Assembly: GCA_004356775.1 (NCBI GenBank)
Contig: SMXG01000032.1
Span: 1-33,556, forward strand
From: Betaproteobacteria bacterium
Lineage (GTDB): Bacteria > Pseudomonadota > Gammaproteobacteria > Burkholderiales > Nitrosomonadaceae
Direction of reading: 5' to 3'
Length of the DNA: 33,556 nucleotides
Shown here: positions 17,887 through 25,947 of the stretch, in pieces
How the letters are laid out: each line of letters starts with the position of its first letter
How positions within the stretch are numbered: position 1 is the stretch's first letter
Position numbers and translations under genes: made by a program
The notes under the pieces: generated by a model
Told to the model about the DNA's origin: nothing
The model's input: only the letters and a program-made list of their open reading frames with translations
Databases searched by the model: none

Positions 17887-18975
17887 ATGATGGAATGGCT
17901 ACTGATCGCATCTGCACTTTTTATTGCTTTTAGCAATGGTGCAAACGATAACTTCAAAGGTTTTGCCACCGTTTGGGGGACTAATACTCTAAACTATCGT
18001 CAGGCGCTTATCTTGGCCACCCTTGCGACAGTAGCCGGGAGTTTGGCTTCACTAACACTTGCCGGGGATCTCGTTCAGCAGTTTTCCGGAAAAGGGCTGG
18101 TGCCAGATGTGGTTGCCAGTGCACCACTATTCATTTTGAGTGTTGCTACTGGCGCTGCCGTTACTGTTTTTCTAGCCACACAACTGGGCTTCCCGGTTTC
18201 CACCACTCACGCCCTCATTGGCGGACTGGTTGGAGCTGGGTTGGCGCAAAGTGAAGGTGTGGTACATTTCGACAAGTTGGCTGGCACGTTTATGTTGCCC
18301 CTTTTAGTCAGCCCGATAATCGCAGTCGTGCTCGGCATGCTAGCCTACAAAGTGTTTCGTATGCATCCGATTGAAATTGCGAAAGATTGTGCCTGCCTAG
18401 TAGCACCAACACAATCACTGATACCAATGATGGATGGCACTCTAGTTAGTCGGTTTTCTACCCCAGGCATTTTATTGGCCCCCGATGCGATGTGTGAGCG
18501 CCTAGAAACACCAGTTCGGTTTTCTGTATCGAACAACATGGATCGTTTACATATTTTATCGGCGATGGCGATCTGTTTTGCACGCGGCGTAAATGACACG
18601 CCGAAGCTGACGGCGCTGTTCCTCGCCGCACACTTACTACAACCTTCTGCCTCCGTAGCAATGATCAGTTTCGCGATGGCCATGGGAGGATTACTATTTG
18701 CTAGACAGGTTGCAAAAACGATGAGTCAACGTATTACACGAATGGATCACGCACAGGGGCTTGCCGCTAATTTAATTACAGCATCCTTAGTGCTGATTGC
18801 GAGCAAGTTTGGCCTACCGGTTTCGACAACCCATGTCTCTGTTGGCTCTATCGCTGGAGTAGGTGCCAGTGCGAAAACACTTGATTGGCAGACACTACGT
18901 AACGTCTTGTTGTCCTGGATAGTGACACTGCCATTTGCAGCTGGAATTGCTTGGCTCTTGGCCGCAGTCAGTTGA
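17887..18975 (+). CDS. PiT family inorganic phosphate permease
   Basis: A 362-residue polytopic inner-membrane transporter. The two PiT signature repeats are seen: FSNGANDNFKGFATVWG near residue 15 and FARGVNDTPKLTALFLA near 235. The paired LGFPVSTTHALIGG (about 100) and FGLPVSTTHVSVGS (about 315) segments carry substrate-site residues. PiT proteins import phosphate with a cation and often accept arsenate. It sits 40 bases after arsM in the same direction, with AAGGA before the ATG, so it is probably the last gene of the operon. It could supply phosphate under arsenic stress or bring in arsenate; the sequence does not decide. Confidence 0.92.
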   Translation: MMEWLLIASALFIAFSNGANDNFKGFATVWGTNTLNYRQALILATLATVAGSLASLTLAGDLVQQFSGKGLVPDVVASAPLFILSVATGAAVTVFLATQLGFPVSTTHALIGGLVGAGLAQSEGVVHFDKLAGTFMLPLLVSPIIAVVLGMLAYKVFRMHPIEIAKDCACLVAPTQSLIPMMDGTLVSRFSTPGILLAPDAMCERLETPVRFSVSNNMDRLHILSAMAICFARGVNDTPKLTALFLAAHLLQPSASVAMISFAMAMGGLLFARQVAKTMSQRITRMDHAQGLAANLITASLVLIASKFGLPVSTTHVSVGSIAGVGASAKTLDWQTLRNVLLSWIVTLPFAAGIAWLLAAVS

Positions 18976-19230
18976 TGTGGTGGTTTAATTAAACGGCAAA
19001 TAAGCTAGCTTGCGCTTTATATAAATAACGGTTAATAAGCTCGCTAAAATAAAATCCTATAAGTCAATAGGGGAAAATGAGGACTGTTCTAGATATTTTT
19101 TATAACGCATTGTGTGACCTGCTCCATTGTAAGGATAACAAATGATGCTGATGCAAATTAGTAGTCGTGGCAAGATGTATTGGAAGAGCTTTACAATGGT
19201 CCCTTTGGGAATACAACCCGGAAATCATTT

Positions 19231-19611
19231 ATGGCAATAACACTGAACCATACAATTGTACCTTCATGTGACAAGGTTGAGTCTGCCAAGTTTTATTCTA
19301 GAATTTTCGGATTCGAGTATGTTGGCGAATTTGCACGTTTTATTGTGGTAAGAGTGAACGAAACTTTATGTTTAGATTTTGCAAATAGTGAGAAATTTGA
19401 GTCTCATCACTATGCTTTTAAAGTTTCTGAGCAAGAATTTGACGAGATATTTGGGCGCTTAAAAGTAGAAAATGTTAAGCATGGTAGCGGACCATCTAAC
19501 TCAGAAAACATGAAAATAAACTATGATAATGACGGACGTGGAGTCTATTTTCGCGATACGAATGGTCATCTTTTAGAAATATTAACCACCGACTATAAAA
19601 TAGCATTATAA
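19231..19611 (+). CDS. VOC superfamily (glyoxalase-fold) protein
   Basis: A 126-residue single-domain VOC protein. The pattern MAITLNHTIVPSCDKVESAKFY with H7, the middle HHYAFKVSEQEFDEIF and the end VYFRDTNGHLLEILT, with its Glu, give the H...E metal ligand arrangement typical of glyoxalase, dioxygenase or fosfomycin-resistance folds. The exact reaction cannot be told. The ATG at 19231 has GGAA at proper distance; the frame extends to a TTG at 19180 that adds no family sequence. Some VOC proteins (ArsI) cleave C-As bonds using a Cys pair, but that CC-type site is not visible here, so ArsI is unlikely. It is about 250 bases after the PiT gene. Confidence 0.8.
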   Translation: MAITLNHTIVPSCDKVESAKFYSRIFGFEYVGEFARFIVVRVNETLCLDFANSEKFESHHYAFKVSEQEFDEIFGRLKVENVKHGSGPSNSENMKINYDNDGRGVYFRDTNGHLLEILTTDYKIAL

Positions 19612-19672
19612 GTAAATCGGTATTTCCCTCTGAGCATCTTGGTGAACATTCAAGCATCATGATCTAATCAAA

Positions 19673-19912
19673 TCATTTTTTCAAGGCAATGTAGGGTACG
19701 AGATTTAAAATATAGATAGATAGCTTGTATTGCCCTATAAATTGAAAGTATGAGCGCGACAAATCTGCCTCACTTAACTCAAACAGTTTGACATGAATTT
19801 TTGAAATGGGGACACGAGTTAGAACTACGACAATTATTACAACTAGAAGTATTCCTATGTTGATAATAGTGCACCACCCGAAAGATTCTCTTATCATATG
19901 AATTGAAACCAT
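19673..19912 (-). CDS. DUF6868 family small membrane protein
   Basis: A 79-residue protein with two membrane segments, INIGILLVVIIVVVL near 17-31 and YKLSIYILNLVPYIAL near 62-77. The RESFGWCTIINIG start and the NLVPYIAL end match the DUF6868 family of unknown function; KLFELSEADL in the middle loop also fits. GAGAGG lies eight bases before ATG 19912. It is a single gene, convergent with the VOC gene. Confidence 0.75.
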   Translation of the reverse strand: MVSIHMIRESFGWCTIINIGILLVVIIVVVLTRVPISKIHVKLFELSEADLSRSYFQFIGQYKLSIYILNLVPYIALKK

Positions 19913-20162
19913 TTGATTGCCTCTCTATTTGGTGAATTAATTAACTTTTAGTGCTGCACTTTACTTGCTATTACAGACATCTATCAGCCTTTAATCTACA
20001 AACGTACCAATATAGGGCATCCAGTAAGATTAATAAGCATAAAATAACCATACAAATGGTTTCGATAGTAAAATATTTCAATAAAACATGGTACAGTTTA
20101 TATATTGCTTAGCTTTTACTTCGCAACCATGATCTTTCAAAAATTTATACGAAGGATTAGAT

Positions 20163-20356
20163 TTGTGTAAAGAACTGATTACGCTTCGTGATAACATGCG
20201 CTTTTTTCTAAAGTACGAGACGGAGATCAACCCCATTCACCAAAGAATTTTTCCATGTCCTTAGTCGTAGAGACTGCTGAGTTGGTTAAGCACTTTCAAT
20301 GGCTTAATGAGAAACAAAGTTTCAATCTCCCCACCAACAAATACCCAGCACATTAG
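20163..20356 (+). pseudogene. MazG-like nucleotide pyrophosphohydrolase remnant
   Basis: CKELITLRDNMRFFLKY in one frame continues in another as RDGDQPHSPKNFSMSLVVET and AELVKHFQWLNEKQS, ending at TAG 20354. This is the N-terminal half of the small MazG/RS21-C6-type (dCTP pyrophosphatase-like) family, including the metal-binding ExxE-like helix (VETAELVKHFQWL). One frameshift and loss of the C-terminal half make it nonfunctional. The rest of 19913-20405 shows no gene. Confidence 0.7.
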
Positions 20357-20405
20357 ACCAAGAATAACTCTAGAAAGAATTCAGTATCTTAGCTAGAGTA
20401 ATTGC

Positions 20406-20729
20406 ATGAAAAATAAATTAAACTATTTATTAGTACGTTTTCTTACTCGTAGTTTCAGAATTGCGATTGGTATAGCTATTCTCATTTTAGTTTTTTATTC
20501 TGCTGCGAATGCTCGCGAGATAGCGACATCATCTATATCTTTCGGTTCCTTATCAACCGCAGAAATCCTTTCCTGTATTTTTTTTAGTATTTTGGCCTAT
20601 TTATTTTTTTTCTTGGCTTGGCCTGTTGCATTTGGCAAGGGTACGATCAATTTAGCAAAAGTTAAGTCGAAGGGAAAGGAGATAAAAAAACAGGTTCTTG
20701 GATTTATGAAGATGTGGATGAGGGGTTAA
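20406..20729 (+). CDS. Hypothetical small membrane protein
   Basis: A 107-residue protein with two hydrophobic segments, about 17-34 (FRIAIGIAILILVFYSAA) and 53-74 (AEILSCIFFSILAYLFFFLA), and a basic tail (KVKSKGKEIKKQ). Positive charges at both ends suggest both face the cytoplasm. AGAG before the ATG is a weak ribosome site. No family recognised. It starts 50 bases after the MazG-like remnant, with no evident functional link. Confidence 0.5.
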   Translation: MKNKLNYLLVRFLTRSFRIAIGIAILILVFYSAANAREIATSSISFGSLSTAEILSCIFFSILAYLFFFLAWPVAFGKGTINLAKVKSKGKEIKKQVLGFMKMWMRG

Positions 20730-20942
20730 AAGCACAACAACGATTCGTGGATATCCAAAATTTATGCAGACACACGAAAATAAAAAACAGTACCTAAAAA
20801 CTAAGTGGGCTATTGAAGATCTTGATTAGAAAAACTAAAATCGTATAGGTCAAAACGTCGCTTACAATATAGTGAAAAAGTTTTTCCTAAATTTAATTAG
20901 GATCACTCTTTAAAAATAATCTAATAAGTCAACATCATAAAG

Positions 20943-21662
20943 CTACACTGTGAAACGGATACTTAGCATCACTACACTAAACAAGTAGCCATCGGGCCAA
21001 ATAGAAACCTTTTTGATTCTTCGGTCACGGTCGGCGTGGTATTGCGCAGCTCCCTTTTCATACGCGCGGATGATCGCTCGGCGCGTTGCATGCTGATCGA
21101 GCTAACGTTTCAAGTAGGGAAAATCATCAAGCTGTGGCTCTAAAAAGGATGCTTCAACCCATGGGTAACAAGCCATATCGGCAATAGAGCACTCTTCAGA
21201 GATGTACCGGAAATTAGCCAGTCTGCCGTTGAGAACCTTTAATAATCGCCTAGTTTCATTTACCTAACGCTCAATGGCATGAGGGATATTCTCCGGAGCA
21301 TACTGATTAAAGTGCTGGTTTTGTCCGAGCATTGGCCCAAGACCACCCACCTGCCAAAATAACCACTTCAAGACTTCCGTGCGTGCAGAAAAGTCCGTGG
21401 GGATAAACCGAGCAGTCTTTTCTGCAAGATATAAAAGAATCGCTCCTGATTCAAAGAACGCAATTGACCCGCTGGCGACTTCAGGATCACGATCAACCAC
21501 CACCGGTATCTTGTTATTTGGTGAAATCTGTAGGAATTTTGGGTCGAACTGCTCGCTTTTACTAATGTTGATGGGAATTATGCGCTAAGGGATACCAGTC
21601 TCTTCCAGAAGCACTAGTACTTTATAACCATTTGGAGTTGTCCAGGAATAATAGTCAAACAT
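20943..21662 (-). pseudogene. Glutathione S-transferase (YfcG/YghU type) with three TAG stops
   Basis: From ATG 21662 one single frame runs about 240 codons and is clearly a YfcG-like GST: MFDYYSWTTPNGYKVLVLLE, then FDPKFLQISPNNKIPVVVD, SGAILLYLAEKTARF, WLFWQVGGLGPMLGQNQHF, YISEECSIADMACYPWVEA. It is broken only by three in-frame TAG codons: in GIP*RI (normally Tyr), in IER*VNETRRL (normally Tyr) and in YLKR*LDQ (normally Trp). No frameshift is needed. The intact enzyme would be a glutathione-dependent disulfide-bond oxidoreductase. TAG ends other genes here, so readthrough is unlikely and this is a recent pseudogene. Confidence 0.88.
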
Positions 21663-21819
21663 TATTGCTTTCTCGGTTTTAAGTGCATTTTTTATTCCTT
21701 CTGTTCGCAGGCGTGAATCTATATTACGACCTCATCACCGTTACCCAGCTGTTGGTACATACTTCAACTATAACAACATAAGTATTCTACAGCTTACTAT
21801 TTTTTATACTATTATCTTG

Positions 21820-22605
21820 TCAGGTTACCAGCTCCTGCTTTCGATTTTTTGTTATCAAATCATAAGCGACTTGCACTTCCTGTGCTTGCTCCGTTGCTAC
21901 CGCAATCATATCTTTTGGAAGACCTTGGCCTATTAATTTATCCGGGTGATATTGGCTTATTAACTTGCGATAAGCATATTTGATCTCTTGGTCGCTACTT
22001 TCCTTACTAACGCCTATCGCTTTATATGCATCGTCCAAAGCTGCGACAGAGGTTACTTGACCACCTGCAAAGTGCGACCGGTTTAAAACCATATCCAATA
22101 TATGCCTGAATGCAGTCTCGTCATAACCAAGATGACGAGCAATATCGATTAACAGGCGCTCTTCAGATGAGTCAATGCGTCCATCAGATAAGGCCATTAC
22201 GATGAGATAGACCAACAACATTTGTCTTAAGCTATGCGTATGGCCACAAACAGCCATAAATTCCCTTAGGCTTGGTTCAAAATCAAAGCTTGGGTCAGCT
22301 CCTTGATTAAAAAGAGCGATTGCATTCTGTCTATACTCAGTTGGCATGCCCAGTTTTTGAATAAACTGTTCGACATGTGCAATTTCATGTTTCGATATAT
22401 GACCGTCTGCTTTAGCTAGTTTTCCTTTTAAAATAAAAACAGTTTCGAGAAAAACTTTCTGGCGACGACTACTGCTGAGTGGGTTGATACCGCCAATGCC
22501 ATAAGCTCTAGAACGGTCGACAACACCCCCTAAAAAATAACCAAGAAATGCCCCAAAAAAACCGAAGAAGTAAATCCCTACTAAGGCACAAACAAGTTTA
22601 AACAC
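21820..22605 (-). CDS. djlA: Co-chaperone DjlA (TerB-like and J domain)
   Basis: A 261-residue membrane-anchored J protein. The N-terminal segment (LVCALVGIYFFGFFGAFLGYFLGG) carries the Gly-patterned dimerising helix. A TerB-like central domain spans about 50-175 (FILKGKLAKADGHISKHE and MALSDGRIDSSEERLL). The C-terminal J domain has the HPDK loop (QYHPDKLIGQGLP) near 228. It stimulates DnaK at the inner membrane. Start is GTG 22605, five bases after AGGAG. Length is normal. It lies alone, upstream of nothing related. Confidence 0.93.
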   Translation of the reverse strand: MFKLVCALVGIYFFGFFGAFLGYFLGGVVDRSRAYGIGGINPLSSSRRQKVFLETVFILKGKLAKADGHISKHEIAHVEQFIQKLGMPTEYRQNAIALFNQGADPSFDFEPSLREFMAVCGHTHSLRQMLLVYLIVMALSDGRIDSSEERLLIDIARHLGYDETAFRHILDMVLNRSHFAGGQVTSVAALDDAYKAIGVSKESSDQEIKYAYRKLISQYHPDKLIGQGLPKDMIAVATEQAQEVQVAYDLITKNRKQELVT

Positions 22606-22841
22606 GGCAACTCCTCTGATTTCATGTGAAAAAGCGGATTATAAACGTATGGACCACAAACTATATGGCAAACTTGGTTTTGAATAGACTCAGGTTTCTG
22701 AAGTACGACTAACTTGCTATTTTTGAAAGGACAAAATTGAGATGTTATATTGATACTTGCTCTTTACTAGCTACCACTCAAATCATTATGAATGGGGCAG
22801 TAACTATAATCGCGCTTCTAAAGGTACGCAAATTTCTTTTT

Positions 22842-22859
22842 TCCGTATTATTATACGGA
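22842..22859. promoter_or_regulatory. Short inverted repeat upstream of the GGDEF gene
   Basis: TCCGTAT-TATT-ATACGGA, 7-bp arms, ends 29 bases before the ATG of the diguanylate cyclase. It could be an operator or an mRNA hairpin just before the ribosome site GGAG. Confidence 0.35.
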
Positions 22860-22888
22860 TACTGAAAGAATAATCTACGGAGTTATTA

Positions 22889-24241
22889 ATGGATTTTCTT
22901 AAGAATGCCAGTATAAAAAAACGGCTCTGGGTAATCATGTGTACCATGGCATTAATGATGCTGTTCGGTGGAGGCGTCGGACTGGTCGGCATTGCAATGA
23001 CGGACGACGCACTGGAGAGCACCTATAAAGACAGTCTCGAACCCACCAGTATGATTAGCAAAATGATGCTGCTAATGGGTGAAAACCGTATCCATATCAT
23101 ACTTGGAATACAAGATGACTCAGCGAATCCTTATTTTGATGTGCAAAGCAACTCGGATTCTGTACATGTCGCTTCCGTAATCAAGAACCGCGACATAATC
23201 ACCAGTATTATCAGGGAATTCCAAAAACGTAATCTTACAAAAGAAGAAAAATTCCTGGCAGAAGAATATACGAAAGCACGCATGTTGTATGTTAACGATG
23301 GATTGATGCCTGCTGTTGCAGCTCTGCAAGAAAAAGATTATCAAAAAACTAATAAAATTCTCCTGAACAAAATTAATCCATATTACAAAACTGCTAGTCT
23401 TCGAGCGGATATCTTGTTACGAAAAATCCATGAAACCGCCAGAACTAATTATGAGGAGGCCTCAGATCGGTTTATTCTGATTCGAAACATTCTCATTTGC
23501 AGCACATTGCTAGGTATATTGTTTGCTTCCATCTCGGCGACGTTGTTGATCCGCTCGATCGTGCGGCCGCTCAATAAAGCAGTCATCCACTTCAAGCGTA
23601 TTGCTAATGGCAACCTGGACGAAAATATCTCAGTTTCTAGACAGGATGAAATTGGCCAAGTACTGAGCGAGCTAGCAGCAATGCAAGGAAAACTGAAAAT
23701 CATGATCGGTGAACTCGATCGCCTAGCCAGTACCGACAAACTCACTGGCGCATGGAACCGAAGACGATTTGAGGAAATTATTGAAACCGAAATGGATCGC
23801 CTGAGGCGATATGGTAATCGGCTGAGTCTCATGATTTTAGACGTAGATCATTTCAAGAAAATAAATGATCATTATGGTCATGCCACTGGTGATCAGGTAC
23901 TTGTTGATTTGTCGAATACAATCCGGTCATCTCTCCGCTCCTCTGACTCCCTTACGCGCTGGGGAGGGGAAGAATTTGTCATATTGTGCCCTAATACGAC
24001 ACTCTCAATCGTATCAAAGCTTGCAGAAAGGCTTCGTAAAAAAATTGCAACAATAAACTTTCAGCAGGTGGAAAGCATCACAGTAAGTTTTGGTGTAGCT
24101 GAATGTGGGCCGAGTGAAACTTGGGAGCAGTGGCTTCATCGAGCCGATGAAGCGCTTTATTTGGCCAAATCAGGTGGTCGAGACCAGGTTAAAGCTGTCA
24201 AAAAACTCTCTGACCTCATCGAGGACGTAACTACCAAATAA
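22889..24241 (+). CDS. Diguanylate cyclase with periplasmic four-helix sensor, HAMP and GGDEF
   Basis: A 450-residue membrane signalling enzyme making cyclic di-GMP. The order is: membrane helix about 12-35 (LWVIMCTMALMMLFGGGVGL), a helical periplasmic part to about 195 resembling the 4HB_MCP sensor, a second membrane helix about 196-220 (FILIRNILICSTLLGILFA), HAMP about 220-275 (RSIVRPLNKAV), and GGDEF from about 285. The active loop is G359-G-E-E-F363. The product-inhibition I-site R350-x2-D353 lies the usual five residues before it, so feedback is probably intact. GGAG precedes the ATG. The ligand sensed is unknown. Its 3' end abuts a converging flavoprotein remnant. Confidence 0.94.
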   Translation: MDFLKNASIKKRLWVIMCTMALMMLFGGGVGLVGIAMTDDALESTYKDSLEPTSMISKMMLLMGENRIHIILGIQDDSANPYFDVQSNSDSVHVASVIKNRDIITSIIREFQKRNLTKEEKFLAEEYTKARMLYVNDGLMPAVAALQEKDYQKTNKILLNKINPYYKTASLRADILLRKIHETARTNYEEASDRFILIRNILICSTLLGILFASISATLLIRSIVRPLNKAVIHFKRIANGNLDENISVSRQDEIGQVLSELAAMQGKLKIMIGELDRLASTDKLTGAWNRRRFEEIIETEMDRLRRYGNRLSLMILDVDHFKKINDHYGHATGDQVLVDLSNTIRSSLRSSDSLTRWGGEEFVILCPNTTLSIVSKLAERLRKKIATINFQQVESITVSFGVAECGPSETWEQWLHRADEALYLAKSGGRDQVKAVKKLSDLIEDVTTK

Positions 24242-24359
24242 TAAGCAAGATTAATGGATTGTCCAGTTGGTGTTGTGTCATCAAATACTCAAAAGCGCCC
24301 AATGCGGCATTAGCACCTGCGCTGGCAGCAATCATGATTTTCATATTCTGCTGATGGAT
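24231..24359 (-). pseudogene. C-terminal fragment of a thioredoxin-reductase-like flavoprotein
   Basis: Directly after the TAG of the DCC gene and in the same frame, 42 codons read IHQQNMKIMIAASAGANAAL then GAFEYLMTQHQL, ending at a TAG at 24231-24233. The IAAxxGANAALxAFEYL pattern is the last helix of thioredoxin-reductase/AhpF-like FAD enzymes. All upstream domains are missing. It is either the tail left by a deletion or, less likely, a readthrough extension of DCC. The homology call is from pattern memory. Confidence 0.45.
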
Positions 24360-24722
24360 CTATATTCGTTGACTGCGTTGAAGTCGCCGAATAACCTGCC
24401 AATGGTACAATCTCGCAATACTAGGTCGAATAAGCGGCAAGCTGATCAGCCAAGCAAGCGGCCTTAGTCTTGGCACCCTTCTCATCAGAAGTATGTAAGC
24501 ATCGAGTTCCGTCAGGATACGATGGGTCTCGTCTCTGACATGCAGCTCCGTTAATGCTTTATGCGGATCAATACCCATTTCACGCAATTGCTCTTCTTGT
24601 CCAGTTATATCAAACCAATCTACATTTGCAGCTGCTGAGCCCGAAAGTTTTTCATACCAGCACCTGTCTTTGACGCACTCAGGACAGGCACCATCATAAT
24701 AAACGACAACCTTCTCATTCAT
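24360..24722 (-). CDS. DCC family thiol-disulfide protein (DUF393)
   Basis: A 120-residue thioredoxin-fold protein of the DUF393/DCC family. The N-terminal YYDGACPECVKDRCWYEKL carries the DGxCPxC redox motif, followed by NVDWFDITGQEEQLREMGID and the usual central ELHVRDETHRILTELDAYILL. A hydrophobic C-terminal part (RPLAWLISLPLIRPS) may contact the membrane. It starts 6 bases after the stop of the frameshifted GST, so both are in one transcript. It lies on the same strand as the buf genes and may be part of that unit, with a thiol-handling role inferred. Confidence 0.85.
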   Translation of the reverse strand: MNEKVVVYYDGACPECVKDRCWYEKLSGSAAANVDWFDITGQEEQLREMGIDPHKALTELHVRDETHRILTELDAYILLMRRVPRLRPLAWLISLPLIRPSIARLYHWQVIRRLQRSQRI

Positions 24723-24728
24723 AGTATT

Positions 24729-25321
24729 TCAACCTGGCATGGGGGCATACCAGTCTTGTGCCTCTATGCGTTTGACCCATGACTCAACTTTTAGGTACTT
24801 GCTTAAACTAATCGTAGTATCTTTTGTTAGCATCACGAGCGGAAACACTGCTAGATCGGCGATTGTGATGCCATCTCCAGCCAACCAGTCACGCCCAGAT
24901 AACTGGCTATTTAAGAAGATCAAATGGGTATGGGAGGCTTCCACCAACACACCATAATCATACGGTGCCCCAAACAGCTTCACCGCTCGCACCTTACACT
25001 TAGGCTATGCTGTATCTCATTGGCTGCAAAAGACAACCAAAATGCAACACGTAACTGACTCAGTGGGTCTGTCGGAACATGTGCATTATCCGCATATTTT
25101 GCATTCAGATAGACCAGAATACCTTGTGAGTCATAGGCATATTCTGCTCCATCTTCCAACGCCGGCACCTGCCCTAGCGGGTGTTTAGCTAAAAAGGTGG
25201 GTGTTTTATGCTCGCCTGCTGGTAGATCGACTGTCACTTCTTCATACTCTTTTCCAATCAGCACTAGCATCATCCGTATTTTATGGGAATTACCCGATAA
25301 AGGGTCAGTCTGGAGTCTCAT
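24729..25321 (-). pseudogene. Glutathione S-transferase with one frameshift
   Basis: The N-terminal thioredoxin-fold half (MRLQTDPLSGNSHKIRMMLV, LAKHPLGQVPALEDG, YDSQGILVYLNAKY) ends at a TGA near 24980. The C-terminal helical half continues in another frame from about 24992 (AVKLFGAPYDYG, SGRDWLAGDGITIADLAVFP, WVKRIEAQDWYAPMPG). Joined, they make a full-length GST of about 196 residues. One indel in the GTAAGGTGCGAG area explains the break. All else is well conserved, so the lesion is recent, a sequencing error, or a recoding site. AAGGAG lies seven bases before ATG 25321. It sits between the DoxX gene (167 bases away) and DCC. Confidence 0.8.
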
Positions 25322-25488
25322 CGCCTTTCTCCTTATGGCAGAGTGCTGTCAATAACAAAAACGAATACAAGTAGGATGATATAGGGTAATTATAAAACGT
25401 GCACTTGAACAGATATCCATGTAGGCATTTATGCAAATAAAGTTAAAAACAGGCGGGAAGGAGCATTTTTATATGATTCACCATTTTA

Positions 25489-25947
25489 CTATGCGCAACT
25501 TTTCAGGCTGGAGCATTTTCCAAAACACTTCATCAACCAATGATCTAGTCCAAATTTTCCGCCACCATGCGTCAACAAAATACCCATCAGCAAAAACCAG
25601 TAATAGTGCTCGGTAGTGTCAGGATAAACGAAAAGCTCAATCACCAGTGTCATGCCCATCAGGCCAAGCGCGCTCAGCGGCGTCATTAGGCCTAGGACGA
25701 GCAGCGTAGGTAAAAATAGCTCGGCGGTAGTGGCTATATAGGCTGCGATCTCCGGCGAAAGGATCGGAACCTTATATTCATCGGCAAAGAGAGCGACCGT
25801 CGTGTTCCAGCTCTTGATCTTCGTCAGCCCTGACATAAAGAAAACCTCGGCGATCCACAATCGAACCACTAGTAACGAAACGGCCTGAAACCAACTTGCG
25901 TTGCCAATAAGTTTATTCCCCATGGAGCACACATATTTGATCAACAT
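25489..25947 (-). CDS. bufD: DoxX family membrane protein (bufferin operon)
   Basis: A 152-residue four-helix membrane protein of the DoxX family. Conserved signs: LLVVRLWIAEVFFMSGLTKI near 27-46, IATTAELFLPTLLVLGLMTP near 70-90, LGLMGMTLVIELFVYPD, and a C-terminal LTHGGGKFGLDHWL. Its ATG overlaps the previous stop in TAATG, so it is translationally coupled to bufC. DoxX members are the usual last gene of bufABCD/hvf sets. The role there is not settled; a part in membrane redox or export is inferred. The symbol is assigned by position in the set. Confidence 0.85.
   Translation of the reverse strand: MLIKYVCSMGNKLIGNASWFQAVSLLVVRLWIAEVFFMSGLTKIKSWNTTVALFADEYKVPILSPEIAAYIATTAELFLPTLLVLGLMTPLSALGLMGMTLVIELFVYPDTTEHYYWFLLMGILLTHGGGKFGLDHWLMKCFGKCSSLKSCA

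Noticed and set aside
19231-19611. VOC protein as ArsI C-As lyase
   Set aside because: The Cys pair expected for binding trivalent organoarsenicals is not visible; proximity to the ars operon is not enough.
20943-21662. TAG recoded as an amino acid
   Set aside because: TAG ends several intact genes here (TIGR04282 gene, DCC), so it is a working stop codon.
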